Virus record (IMG/VR): IMGVR_UViG_3300025655_000326
Span: 1-22,205 of that record
Strand: one strand, 5' to 3'
DNA from: a virus
DNA length: 22,205 nt
The notes beneath the pieces are model-generated. The model had not been told where the DNA came from, ran no database searches, and saw only the letters and a program-made list of their open reading frames with translations. Every line of letters begins with the position of its first letter. Positions within the stretch are counted from its first letter, which is position 1. A program made the position numbers and the translations under genes. Below are positions 12,656 to 19,518 of the stretch, piece after piece.

Positions 12656-13360
12656 TCATGCTTCTGGATTTGAAATCTTTAGACTCTTCCAAATAGACTT
12701 GTGGGTCTTTGCATCATATTCTCTTCGTGTCCAGCCCATGTAGTCCTGCATAGCACGAATGCCATTCTTAGGATACTTCTGCTGTCCTTCTGGTGCTACG
12801 TTGCCTTGGTAAAATCCAAGTTCCTTAAGCCTGCAAGCAAGTCTCCATGTAGCCTTATTTGCTTCTCCAGACCTAATGGCATCCTGAAGAGTGTCAAAGT
12901 ACGGCGTCTTTCCGTCCCATACCCCTGACTTACCATCTGTAAGGATTGGTATCTCAAAGGGTGTGGAATCTGTTTGACCATGAGTGGTAAAACTAATATG
13001 CATGTGCATTTCGTGACCATAGTGATCTCCTCGCCATGTCCAGAAATGATTTGCATATGTTCCTGAGGCAATCTGGTTTTCATAAACTACATACTTGAGT
13101 CTTCCTGATCCTCCACGCTTCATACGAGCATAAGCAATGATCTGATCTGCTAACCAAATGTTGTCATTCTTAGATCCTCGCAGATCCTCATCGATATCTA
13201 CCGCGTGGACATAGCCCTGAGAATCTGGATTATGATCGCTGATTCTGGCTTGATGGGCAGAATCTCCCAAAACTCCGTCGCTTCTCTTGTCTCTATTTTC
13301 CCAACGCTTATTAATTTGGTCTCTCATTATTGTAAGACCTGATACTGGCTTCCAACTCAT
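12656..13360 (-). CDS. Endolysin, peptidase M15-like
   Basis: 234 residues from MSWKPVSG. The N-terminal catalytic domain has RSDGVLGDSAHQARISDH (26-43), then VHAVDIDED (51-59) and GHEMHMHISF (115-124). This gives the zinc-binding layout of M15-type peptidases in phage lysins: H43, D55 or D57 and H119 or H121. It would cut peptide cross-links of peptidoglycan at the end of infection. The C-terminal part (about 145-230) is helical with two Trp residues, perhaps a wall-binding domain. No signal peptide, so export needs a holin. A longer start at 13396 is rejected because AAGGAG lies just upstream of the ATG at 13360 and the longer start would overlap the upstream gene. Confidence 0.85.
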   Translation of the reverse strand: MSWKPVSGLTIMRDQINKRWENRDKRSDGVLGDSAHQARISDHNPDSQGYVHAVDIDEDLRGSKNDNIWLADQIIAYARMKRGGSGRLKYVVYENQIASGTYANHFWTWRGDHYGHEMHMHISFTTHGQTDSTPFEIPILTDGKSGVWDGKTPYFDTLQDAIRSGEANKATWRLACRLKELGFYQGNVAPEGQQKYPKNGIRAMQDYMGWTRREYDAKTHKSIWKSLKISNPEA

Positions 13361-13382
13361 TGACTGTCTCCTTCTTTCATTT

Positions 13383-13565
13383 TTAAATATCTTCATTCTT
13401 ATTCTCCATCATTTTTAAAATCTTTCTAACGTCTGCTGCCCAATTTGAAATTAAGTGCTGCTCACCCTCATTACAAGGGCAAAGAGTCTGGTGCGTTATG
13501 CAAACATAATTCTCAAAATCTTCTTCTGGGCATACACATTCACAGTTTTCGCAGCAATTGTTCAT
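13383..13565 (-). CDS. Cys-rich small protein, leaderless
   Basis: 60 residues. The first half is packed with cysteines (MNNCCENCECVC, then CITH and LCPC), about nine in the first 31 residues, enough for two zinc sites. The second half is a single helix (WAADVRKILKMMENK). No ribosome site is present; TGA-TAAAAT ends six bases before the ATG, predicting a leaderless start. It lies directly upstream of the endolysin and may be cotranscribed with it. Function unknown. Confidence 0.7.
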   Translation of the reverse strand: MNNCCENCECVCPEEDFENYVCITHQTLCPCNEGEQHLISNWAADVRKILKMMENKNEDI

Positions 13566-13571
13566 AAAACT

Positions 13572-13580
13572 ATTTTATCA
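13572..13580 (-). promoter_or_regulatory. Extended -10 promoter, leaderless
   Basis: Minus strand: TGA directly before TAAAAT (13572-13577), then AGTTTT and the ATG at 13565. No good -35. Likely start for the Cys-rich gene and endolysin transcript. Confidence 0.65.
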
Positions 13581-13591
13581 TGTATGGGTTA

Positions 13592-13804
13592 TTAAGAGGG
13601 ATCTTTCTTTGCTGGCTTTGATTTAATTGTCTCTAACTCAGAACGCAAAAGATCTATTTCCGTTTGCTTTGATTCAATTTCATTCTGCAACTTAAAAATC
13701 TCAGCACTAAGGTTAACAATCTCAATTTCATAGTTCTGTGCCTGTTTCGATGCCCTCTGAACTGTTGCATTAAGTGTTTGTGTTATAACTTGCATGTCAT
13801 CCAT
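13592..13804 (-). CDS. Coiled-coil protein
   Basis: 70 residues. From about 24 to 62 the sequence shows heptads of Ile, Leu and Val (YEIEIVNLSAEIFKLQNEIE and onward), a dimeric or trimeric coiled coil, with a Lys-rich end. GGAGG lies six bases before the start, and the gene overlaps the upstream one by 8 bases. It is the third gene behind Dps. It may be a small scaffold, oligomerisation or holin-associated factor; nothing in the sequence decides. Confidence 0.7.
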   Translation of the reverse strand: MDDMQVITQTLNATVQRASKQAQNYEIEIVNLSAEIFKLQNEIESKQTEIDLLRSELETIKSKPAKKDPS

Positions 13805-14003
13805 CGATAACCTCCAACTTTCTTTGTGTGAATAGGGTTTTTCCTATTTCTTTATATATCCATCTATAGCCTCTGCCATGAAGGACAAACCTTTTTGTTG
13901 ATATTTCTTTTACTTCGTGGGTCATCATAATATCAGACCATTCTTTTTCAAATAAAACTACTCTCCAGAGAAGCGACTCTCTGTAAAATTTAGCAACATA
14001 CAT
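13797..14003 (-). CDS. Hypothetical basic/aromatic protein
   Basis: 68 residues starting MYVAKFYRESLLWRVV, with FVLHGRGYRWIYKEIGKT in the second half. The pattern predicts a compact beta-rich fold. No cysteines and no recognised family. It begins two bases after the Dps stop with AAGGA six bases upstream, so it is translated from the Dps transcript. Confidence 0.65.
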   Translation of the reverse strand: MYVAKFYRESLLWRVVLFEKEWSDIMMTHEVKEISTKRFVLHGRGYRWIYKEIGKTLFTQRKLEVIDG

Positions 14004-14005
14004 TA

Positions 14006-14446
14006 TCAGTCCTTAAGGGATGATCGCAACTGCCAAGCCCACTTCTTATGCTCAGCATCACGCTCAGCCAAGAAATTAGCAATACCCTGCTCATTAGCGG
14101 AGTTGGCTAATGCAAATGCGCGGTTAACGCAGACAATAATCTGGTCAGTAGCAAGCAGAAGGTCCATCAACATTGAGTGACAGTCTGTGCTGATCTCTGT
14201 CTCCCTGACGGAAGACATTTCTAGGAATCTGCTCATCTTAAATGGAGCATATGCCTTCTGTGCCCTAATGTATTCTGCTAGGGGATCTGTGGCAGAATAT
14301 ACATCATCAGCAATTTCTCCAAAGAGATCATGGAACTGGACGAAATGAATTCCTTCTACATTCCAGTGATAGCCCTTTGCCTTGAAGTATAGCGAGTAGG
14401 AGTCTGCAAGAACCTCCTTTAGCGCATTAACAAGTTCTTCGTTCAT
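14006..14446 (-). CDS. dps: Dps-like ferritin (DNA protection during starvation)
   Basis: 146 residues, a little shorter than bacterial Dps. KGYHWNVEGIHFVQFHDLFG (24-43) and the following SATDPLAEYI (51-60) carry all four intersubunit ferroxidase ligands with family spacing: H27, H39, D54 and E58. It should form a 12-mer that oxidises Fe(II) with hydrogen peroxide and stores iron. The Lys-rich N-terminal tail of E. coli Dps is missing, so DNA binding is uncertain. Phage copies may protect phage or host DNA from oxidative damage. It starts without a ribosome site, six bases after a TGA-TATACT box (leaderless prediction), and heads a three-gene operon. Confidence 0.9.
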   Translation of the reverse strand: MNEELVNALKEVLADSYSLYFKAKGYHWNVEGIHFVQFHDLFGEIADDVYSATDPLAEYIRAQKAYAPFKMSRFLEMSSVRETEISTDCHSMLMDLLLATDQIIVCVNRAFALANSANEQGIANFLAERDAEHKKWAWQLRSSLKD

Positions 14447-14452
14447 GGTTAC

Positions 14453-14480
14453 AGTATATCAGAAAGTTGTCAATAGTCAA
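14453..14480 (-). promoter_or_regulatory. Dps operon promoter, leaderless
   Basis: Minus strand: TTGACT at 14475-14480, 16 bases, extended -10 TGA-TATACT (TATACT at 14453-14458), then six bases and the ATG at 14446. Confidence 0.75.
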
Positions 14481-14489
14481 TGATATAAT
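14481..14489 (+). promoter_or_regulatory. Divergent extended -10 promoter for the plus-strand glycosyltransferases
   Basis: TGA directly before TATAAT at 14484-14489. The ATG begins at 14499, nine bases after the box, so the leader would be one to three bases. The box adjoins the Dps -35, so the two promoters compete for the same DNA. Confidence 0.68.
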
Positions 14490-14498
14490 TGCCCTATC

Positions 14499-15242
14499 AT
14501 GGCGACTTTTGGATCTCTGTGGGTTGGTGGACCACTAAAGAAATTGCAGGAAACCTGTCTTGCATCTTTTGTTTATTACGGACATGATATCACCCTTTGG
14601 GTTTATGATCTAGACATGCAAGTTCCTAGAGGAGTAAAGAAAAGGGACGCAAGAGAACTAATTTCCGAATCAAATATATTTTTAGTTAAGAATACCTATG
14701 CAGCATTCTCAGATGTTTTCAGATATAGAATGGTTGATGCTTTTGATATGATTTGGGTAGATGCAGATACATTATGCTGTTCAGAGGACTGGGATTTCTT
14801 TGATGATGACCTTCTTTTTTCAAGGGAATATGGTGGTCCAGAAAATTACTTTGTTGGTGGGGTAATGAAACTTCCAAACAACTCTCTTGTTAGCAAGTAT
14901 ATTGTAAAAAAGTCACAAAACTTTAATTCAGGAAACGTTAAGTGGGCTGAGGTTGGACCCCTGTTGTTATCTAGCGTTGTGCAAAAGTTTGGTTATGAAA
15001 GTTATGCTCAAGATCCCAAGGTTCTTTGCATGATAACCATGCAAGAAGCACCTAAGTTTTGGAATGAAAGATATAGAAACGATATCATAAAAAGAACTAG
15101 CAACAAAGAAACCAAAAGCGCTTCTCTGTATAATGGAATGCTTACCGTTTTTGGCAATGGAAGAATAGACACAAACGTTTTGCCCAGAAACTCAGCCATG
15201 GAATACTTTTATAATAAATATGTAGTTGAAGGAAGCAAATGA
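14499..15242 (+). CDS. Glycosyltransferase with DxD motif (GT32/capsular-type)
   Basis: 247 residues. The N-terminal Rossmann-like half (SLWVGGPL, SFVYYGHDITLWVYD) leads to SDVFRYRMVDAFDMIWVDAD (71-90). This is the region in which DxD glycosyltransferases bind nucleotide-sugar and Mn2+, with D88 and D90 the likely ligands. SxxxRYxMxD before the DxD is the GT32-like Gly_transf_sug arrangement. It probably transfers a sugar to a host surface or virion glycan; donor and acceptor are unknown. It is the first of only two plus-strand genes in the window, almost leaderless, and overlaps the next gene as ATGA. Confidence 0.78.
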   Translation: MATFGSLWVGGPLKKLQETCLASFVYYGHDITLWVYDLDMQVPRGVKKRDARELISESNIFLVKNTYAAFSDVFRYRMVDAFDMIWVDADTLCCSEDWDFFDDDLLFSREYGGPENYFVGGVMKLPNNSLVSKYIVKKSQNFNSGNVKWAEVGPLLLSSVVQKFGYESYAQDPKVLCMITMQEAPKFWNERYRNDIIKRTSNKETKSASLYNGMLTVFGNGRIDTNVLPRNSAMEYFYNKYVVEGSK

Positions 15243-15850
15243 ACATTGATTTAAGAGAAATACCCACCAAGTATATTAATCTAAATAGACATCCAGAGCG
15301 TAATGAAAAGATGGGCCAATTAATAGAAGCCGTTAAGTTTAATGATATTGAAAGAGTTCAGGGGGTAGACATGCCAAATGACTCAATGGCTGGTTGCGCT
15401 TCTTCTCACTTGCAGATTTTTTCCTCTATGTCTGGACCTACAACAATTCTTGAGGACGACTGTGAACTAAGGAACAAAAATTATTTAATCGATATTCCTG
15501 ACAACACAGATGCGCTTTATCTTGGACTAAGTTCTTGGGCTCTAAATGTTGAGTCAGGTATGCAGTGGATTCATTCTTTTGTCCCTGTTGATGGATACCC
15601 TCACTTAACCAAAATAAACAACATGCTTGCAACACACGCAATTCTTTATGTTAGTGATGAATATAAAGAAATGTGTATTCGTGCAGCAAAGTACTCTGCT
15701 AGAAATAGCGTACATGTTGATGTTAGTTTTGCTAGGTTCCAAAGATTTTATAATGTCTATGCCCTGAATGATCCAATATTCTATCAATCAAGCAATACTA
15801 AAGCAACTGACATTACGTTTGATCAAATTAAAAACCGTAAACATAAGTAA
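15239..15850 (+). CDS. GT25-like glycosyltransferase
   Basis: 203 residues. KYINLNRHPERNEKM (11-25) is the GT25 opening (INLxRRxDRxxxM). GCASSH at 52-57 and TTILEDDCEL at 68-77 are the family's GCxxSH and ILEDD motifs; the acidic pair binds the metal and nucleotide-sugar. GT25 enzymes include lipooligosaccharide galactosyltransferases. It is shorter than typical members (about 250). GAAGGAAG precedes the ATG, which overlaps the preceding TGA. It meets the minus-strand GT32 gene head-on with only three bases between the stops. Confidence 0.8.
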   Translation: MNIDLREIPTKYINLNRHPERNEKMGQLIEAVKFNDIERVQGVDMPNDSMAGCASSHLQIFSSMSGPTTILEDDCELRNKNYLIDIPDNTDALYLGLSSWALNVESGMQWIHSFVPVDGYPHLTKINNMLATHAILYVSDEYKEMCIRAAKYSARNSVHVDVSFARFQRFYNVYALNDPIFYQSSNTKATDITFDQIKNRKHK

Positions 15851-15853
15851 TGT

Positions 15854-16480
15854 TCATCCTGTCCACGAACCACTCCAGTGATGTATAGCAAAAGTGTTTT
15901 GATTAACGGAAAAATCTTCCGTGGCCCTATCCTTTTCCGTCCAATGATATGGATAGAACGATTCTGGCTGCAAAAGCACTACCTCTGGATTGCCTCTCCA
16001 TAATTTAGTTATTACTGATGGGCTAAACATTTTTAGATGACCCCCATAAGTAATTTTTCCATCACTTGATTCAGTTTCTATTGCACCAATGCAATATAGA
16101 ATTAGGTCAAGTACCTGTGGATTTTTAGGTGGAGATCCAATTACCGCTGAACCAATAGTGTCGTTGCTTTCCCATGCAGCAAATGGATATCTATATTCTA
16201 AGAAGTGATCAAAAGGTCTTATAACCTCTATATCTGTATCTATATAGATCCCTCCCGTATGATAAAGAATTTCCAATCTCATTAGGTCTGATTTAAATGC
16301 AAATGCTGGGGACATACTTAAGAATCTTCCGATTAACGGATATTCCTCCAAGTTTGAATCGTCATGGGTGATATGTCCCCAGCCTATGTTGTGCATTTTG
16401 GAAGTCTCCCAAAAATATTCGGCAAAAGGATCTTTTGGACCCATGTGAACTCTATGAATAATCTTGGGAATGGTTTCCAT
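15854..16480 (-). CDS. GT32-like glycosyltransferase (DxD sugar-binding family)
   Basis: 208 residues. IPKIIHRVHMG (4-14) is the classic opening. AFKSDLMRLEILYHTGGIYI (61-80) followed by DTD (81-83) is the Gly_transf_sug / OCH1 motif with D81 and D83 as metal ligands. The end HHWSGSW matches the C-terminal HxxxxSW element of the family. It transfers a hexose or similar residue from a nucleotide-sugar. No clear ribosome site at normal distance, so it may depend on coupling to the small gene three bases upstream. Confidence 0.87.
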   Translation of the reverse strand: METIPKIIHRVHMGPKDPFAEYFWETSKMHNIGWGHITHDDSNLEEYPLIGRFLSMSPAFAFKSDLMRLEILYHTGGIYIDTDIEVIRPFDHFLEYRYPFAAWESNDTIGSAVIGSPPKNPQVLDLILYCIGAIETESSDGKITYGGHLKMFSPSVITKLWRGNPEVVLLQPESFYPYHWTEKDRATEDFSVNQNTFAIHHWSGSWTG

Positions 16481-16482
16481 AA

Positions 16483-16653
16483 TTAACGATACTTCCTCTT
16501 TAGTCTTGGCTTCAGTCCAGCCTGAACTGCTCTGGCATAAGCAATGCCATATGCCTTTTCAGATCCCTCTCCAGCCTTGCCTCCTGTTCCTCTACGAACT
16601 GCTGTTGAAGCAGACTCAAGGTTTCGCAGGATCTTCTCATTTTCATCTGACAT
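16483..16653 (-). CDS. Small basic hypothetical protein (56 aa)
   Basis: 56-residue frame beginning MSDENEKILRNL. It has a Gly-rich middle (RRGTGGKAGEGSEKAYGI) and a basic C-terminus (GLKPRLKRKYR), with predicted helices at both ends. The start overlaps the upstream glycosyltransferase stop as TAATG and AAAGGAT lies six bases before it. It sits between two glycosyltransferase genes and is surely cotranscribed. No family recognised. Confidence 0.7.
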   Translation of the reverse strand: MSDENEKILRNLESASTAVRRGTGGKAGEGSEKAYGIAYARAVQAGLKPRLKRKYR

Positions 16654-17699
16654 TATTTATCCTTTCGGTGACATTCACATTTACATAAAAGTTCTTCACA
16701 TTCTTTGTGAAGACCCTCAACACAATACATTGTTTTTACTGGTGTGTCAAGGAAGTCTATTTCCTCCACAAGAACACTCATGTTTTCTTTATAATTAATC
16801 TTTCCAGACATATAGAATTCATGGAAGTCTATTCCAATTAAATCCTGATACTCAAAGTATCTGTCATAGTCTGATATTCCATAGATACCCTTCTCTTTTC
16901 CAAGAAGAACATCTTTTTGTATCCTGTTTGATTCTGCCTCAATATTCATCCACTTGTTTACAGACTTAAGATTCCATACTTTTGGATCTTCTGATCTGGT
17001 ATAAAAGTGCCAAAGAAGCATTTCATTTGGAGCGTATATTTCCCATCCCCTTGTGTAAGCGCGAATGGCAAAACATATTTCTTCCCCCATAAACGATATT
17101 CTTTCGTCATATGGTATATCTTCTACTATTCTTCCTGGAGCAAATATATATCCAGCAAGAACTGTTAGGGACTTATGAGGCTTTGTCTTGTCTTCAATCT
17201 TTTGCCTTAGACCCCCCCAAACCCCTTTGTTGGTATTAATTGGTTTTGTCCAAGAGGGTTCGTCCCAAACATGTGGATCTTTTTTGGGAAAATAATCTTT
17301 ACCATCTGATCCAACAAAGTATGGTGCGGGAAACTGACTGAGAATTACCTTTTCTGTTTTCGAATCTTTTTGTGCCTCAGAAAGCATTCTCTTTAGTTTT
17401 GTATCCCAACCTTTAGCAAATCTTGTATGCGAGTCTATCTGAAAGAAATAATCTTCTCCATCGTATAACTCCATGGCAAGTTTGCGAGCATACCCTGCAC
17501 CTTTTGCATCTTTTGCATGAATCTCTACAAATTTAACTTGATCTCCAAGCCAGTCTACCCTTTTATGCTTATTGTTTAGATCCTGAGAAATAATTCCAAC
17601 AATCAACTCTTCTTTACTGTCTGCATTTTCATATAAACTCTTGACAGTCTTAGGAAGTTGGCTATCACGATAGGAGGCAATAGATACAAATATACTCAT
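16653..17699 (-). CDS. GlcNAc-type glycosyltransferase (PF11397-like)
   Basis: 348 residues. IFVSIASYRDSQLPKTVKSL (3-22) is the diagnostic start of the GlcNAc family. KGAGYARKLAMELYDGEDYF (66-85) and FQIDSHTRFAKGWD (86-99) hold the metal-binding DxH (D89, H91). Homologues such as the slime-mould Skp1 enzyme attach GlcNAc to hydroxyproline; bacterial and viral members have other, mostly unknown, targets. The C-terminus after about residue 320 is an added Cys-rich tail (CVEGLHKECEELLCKCECH), which looks like a fused zinc knob and is unusual. It overlaps genes on both sides (ATGA and TAATG). Confidence 0.87.
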   Translation of the reverse strand: MSIFVSIASYRDSQLPKTVKSLYENADSKEELIVGIISQDLNNKHKRVDWLGDQVKFVEIHAKDAKGAGYARKLAMELYDGEDYFFQIDSHTRFAKGWDTKLKRMLSEAQKDSKTEKVILSQFPAPYFVGSDGKDYFPKKDPHVWDEPSWTKPINTNKGVWGGLRQKIEDKTKPHKSLTVLAGYIFAPGRIVEDIPYDERISFMGEEICFAIRAYTRGWEIYAPNEMLLWHFYTRSEDPKVWNLKSVNKWMNIEAESNRIQKDVLLGKEKGIYGISDYDRYFEYQDLIGIDFHEFYMSGKINYKENMSVLVEEIDFLDTPVKTMYCVEGLHKECEELLCKCECHRKDK

Positions 17700-17950
17700 G
17701 ATATCTGTTGCGTTCCAGGAGAATCATATATTGGATCTAGAGTAGACTCAATGCCAGCGTTTTTTAACATTCTTTTAATAACCTCAAAATACGCAGCCAT
17801 CTTTAATCTTTCTGATTCACTTATGTGTGACCACTCGCTTTCATAAAATCTGATTCCTAAGTAATTGCCATAGTCAACAATGTCTACGGTTATTTCTACT
17901 GGTATCTTTACTGAGCGAATAGCCATACTTATTTCAGGAGTATAAATCAT
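17696..17950 (-). CDS. Hypothetical protein
   Basis: 84 residues from MIYTPEISMAIRS. Alternating strands (VKIPVEITVDIVDYG, YLGIRFYES) are followed by a helix (SERLKMAAYFEVIKRMLKNAG) and a flexible end. The longer start at 17989 is rejected: the ATG at 17950 overlaps the WhiB stop as ATGA and has GGAGG four bases upstream. It bridges the WhiB and glycosyltransferase genes. No family recognised. Confidence 0.65.
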   Translation of the reverse strand: MIYTPEISMAIRSVKIPVEITVDIVDYGNYLGIRFYESEWSHISESERLKMAAYFEVIKRMLKNAGIESTLDPIYDSPGTQQIS

Positions 17951-18228
17951 TCTACCTCCATGGTCAGTGCTTCCCAAGTGGTAAACCAATCGTCTTTTGT
18001 TTTATGAGAATTAAACTCACGATCAATCTTGCCATCCTTTAAGTAAACACCGCCCCAGACGCCCCATTCTTTTTGAGAAACTCCCCAAGCAAAACACTCT
18101 TGGTTGATTGGACATCTTTGGCATATGTGATCTACAGATTTAGAGATGTGTTGATCTTCTTCATATTTGTCAAAGAATAGATTGGTATCCATTCCCAAAC
18201 ATTCAGCCTTATCCCTCCACCCGTGCAT
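17947..18228 (-). CDS. whiB: WhiB-family iron-sulfur transcription regulator
   Basis: 93 residues from MHGWRDKAEC. All four cluster cysteines are present with family spacing: C10, C36, C39 (CxxC) and C45 (C-x5-C). The GVWGG turn (56-60) and a basic C-terminal stretch follow. WhiB proteins bind a 4Fe-4S cluster and the housekeeping sigma factor to tune transcription, and are confined to Actinobacteria and their phages, which is the best host clue here. A TTG four codons upstream is possible, but GGGAG sits before the ATG at 18228. Phage WhiB proteins are known to act on host whiB genes and in superinfection exclusion; that role is possible here. Confidence 0.92.
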   Translation of the reverse strand: MHGWRDKAECLGMDTNLFFDKYEEDQHISKSVDHICQRCPINQECFAWGVSQKEWGVWGGVYLKDGKIDREFNSHKTKDDWFTTWEALTMEVE

Positions 18229-18439
18229 GACCGCTCCCAATATTGTTAGGAAGATGCCAGCCCTGCTCTGTTAGGGGAAAGATCTTCTTTTTCATCCATT
18301 TACCGTCACGGAGAACGCCTGATGAAGAATACTGTGCGTTGTGTCCCTGACTGTAACGGACAACATCCCATCCATCCCACGACAAATCCTGTCGTGAAGA
18401 AACGATGTGTTCCATCTTATCTAGATTAGTTACTAGCAT
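18209..18439 (-). CDS. Hypothetical Trp-rich protein
   Basis: 76 residues. DLSWDGWDVVRYSQG and KIFPLTEQGWHLP give a repeated Trp pattern, with GVLRDGKWMKKK between. This could be a small beta-barrel or nucleic-acid-binding fold, but no named family is recognised. GGAGAG lies seven bases before the ATG. It overlaps the deaminase gene by 14 bases and the WhiB gene by 20, so it is part of the same operon. Confidence 0.68.
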   Translation of the reverse strand: MLVTNLDKMEHIVSSRQDLSWDGWDVVRYSQGHNAQYSSSGVLRDGKWMKKKIFPLTEQGWHLPNNIGSGHARVEG

Positions 18440-18812
18440 AATTTATCTCTCCTGCTTCCATGGTAAAGATAACTCGCTTAATTCCCACCTTCTCAATAAG
18501 AGAGGCGCACTTTGAACAAGGCTTGCTATCTCTATCGTAACCATTCTTATTTACGCGAGCCACATATATGACCGCGCCTCTTACATTATCCTCCCCTGCA
18601 ACTCGGATTGCAACTTCTTCTGCATGAAAAGAGCAATCCGTCTTAATGTTTTCGGGAGAAACATTTGTTGGATGGTTTCTATCCTTATTCCATCCTGTAG
18701 CCATAACCCTTCCAGACTTCACAATTACAGCACCATGAGTATTTCTGGAACTAGACTTAGTGGCAAAGTATCTTGCAACATTTAAGTAAGATCTATTTGT
18801 CTTTGATAGCAT
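18426..18812 (-). CDS. Cytidine/dCMP deaminase-family protein
   Basis: 128 residues. The zinc site is intact: FHAEEVAI with H63 and the catalytic proton-shuttle E65, and PCSKC with C99 and C102. N-terminal NTHGAVIVKSGRVMATGWN (24-42) is the usual substrate-side strand pair. Size and layout fit the dCMP/cytidine deaminase superfamily; phage members usually make dUMP for thymidylate synthesis. The shortness, and the absence of an obvious dCTP allosteric insert, leave free-cytidine, base or RNA substrates open. AGGA lies six bases before the ATG. Confidence 0.85.
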   Translation of the reverse strand: MLSKTNRSYLNVARYFATKSSSRNTHGAVIVKSGRVMATGWNKDRNHPTNVSPENIKTDCSFHAEEVAIRVAGEDNVRGAVIYVARVNKNGYDRDSKPCSKCASLIEKVGIKRVIFTMEAGEINYASN

Positions 18813-18820
18813 CTTATATC

Positions 18821-19165
18821 CTAATATCGGAATATGCCAACCTCTACACCATTCAATTCAGCAGACGCTACCAACTTGGACGGTCGCTGATTCGGGGTGG
18901 AAAGGAAAGCAAGGTAGTTGATTTCTTCAAAATTGTCTTCAATCCATGATGGAGGAACTTTGAAGAATTTAACCTTAATGTTGCGCCTCTTTAATCCTTG
19001 TTCGGAAAGATTACAAAACTCTGCGGTAAAAGAGTTAATTGTTGCTGGACCAGCAGTATAAACATTAAACTCTCCATCATTACATTCTGATAGGGCTACA
19101 CCCATTGCACGCATAAAAACGTTGTAATCAGAAAACTCTTTGGTTCCCTGTACTGCCACGTTCAT
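18821..19165 (-). CDS. Possible SLOG/Rossmann-like nucleotide-binding protein
   Basis: 114 residues from MNVAVQGTKEFSDYNVFMRA. The opening VAVQGTKEFSDY resembles the VxVTGSRxFxDY start of YspA/DUF2493-like SLOG proteins, where the G-S/T turn binds a nucleotide. FNVYTAGPATINSFTAEFC and NIKVKFFKVP are consistent with alternating strands and helices. The match is weak and by eye. The long start at 19249 lies inside the upstream gene; the ATG at 19165 is chosen because GAGAGG stands just before it and the upstream stop ends two bases away. Confidence 0.6.
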   Translation of the reverse strand: MNVAVQGTKEFSDYNVFMRAMGVALSECNDGEFNVYTAGPATINSFTAEFCNLSEQGLKRRNIKVKFFKVPPSWIEDNFEEINYLAFLSTPNQRPSKLVASAELNGVEVGIFRY

Positions 19166-19166
19166 T

Positions 19167-19514
19167 TTAATCCCTCTCGTTGTCTTCTTCCAAATCGTCA
19201 AGAATTCCCAATAACTTATTGACATCTTTTTTAGGCAGTGCCATAACATCTACTGGTCTTGCTGTTTCAAATGCTGGCTCTTTTGTTGTTTCTGATTCAT
19301 AAAGCACATTTTGATATACCCAATATGCTTTATCTTCATATACGGCAACCTTTATTCTTGCTTGACCAGATTCAATTTCATCTTGTATAAAATCTCCGTC
19401 TTCTTCATAATCATGATTTTCGTAATCCTCTGTATCTCTTACCATTATAAACAATAACGTGCCAACTGTCAATACCCACGGAATTATTGCTATTAAATAC
19501 AGCAAATTAATCAC
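19167..19514 (-). CDS. Membrane-anchored acidic protein
   Basis: 115 residues. One transmembrane helix covers about 3-24 (LLYLIAIIPWVLTVGTLLFI). A strongly acidic linker (DTEDYENHDYEEDGDF) and a soluble region with strands (ARIKVAVYEDKAYWVYQ) and a C-terminal helix follow. A signal anchor is more likely than a cleaved signal, since there is no A-x-A site. The annotated GTG is very close to the upstream AAGGA; a TTG a few codons in would be better spaced. It could be a membrane partner in lysis or exclusion. No family recognised. Confidence 0.65.
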   Translation of the reverse strand: MINLLYLIAIIPWVLTVGTLLFIMVRDTEDYENHDYEEDGDFIQDEIESGQARIKVAVYEDKAYWVYQNVLYESETTKEPAFETARPVDVMALPKKDVNKLLGILDDLEEDNERD

Positions 19515-19518
19515 ATCC

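Noticed and set aside
12796-13083. Second minus-strand frame inside the endolysin gene
   Set aside because: It is an out-of-phase shadow of the M15 domain, whose motifs all lie in the chosen frame.
13361-13396. Longer endolysin start (MKIFKNERRRQ)
   Set aside because: It overlaps the upstream gene and lacks a ribosome site, while the ATG at 13360 has AAGGAG.
17951-17989. N-terminal extension of the gene ending at 17696
   Set aside because: It lies inside WhiB coding sequence; the ATG at 17950 has GGAGG and an ATGA overlap.
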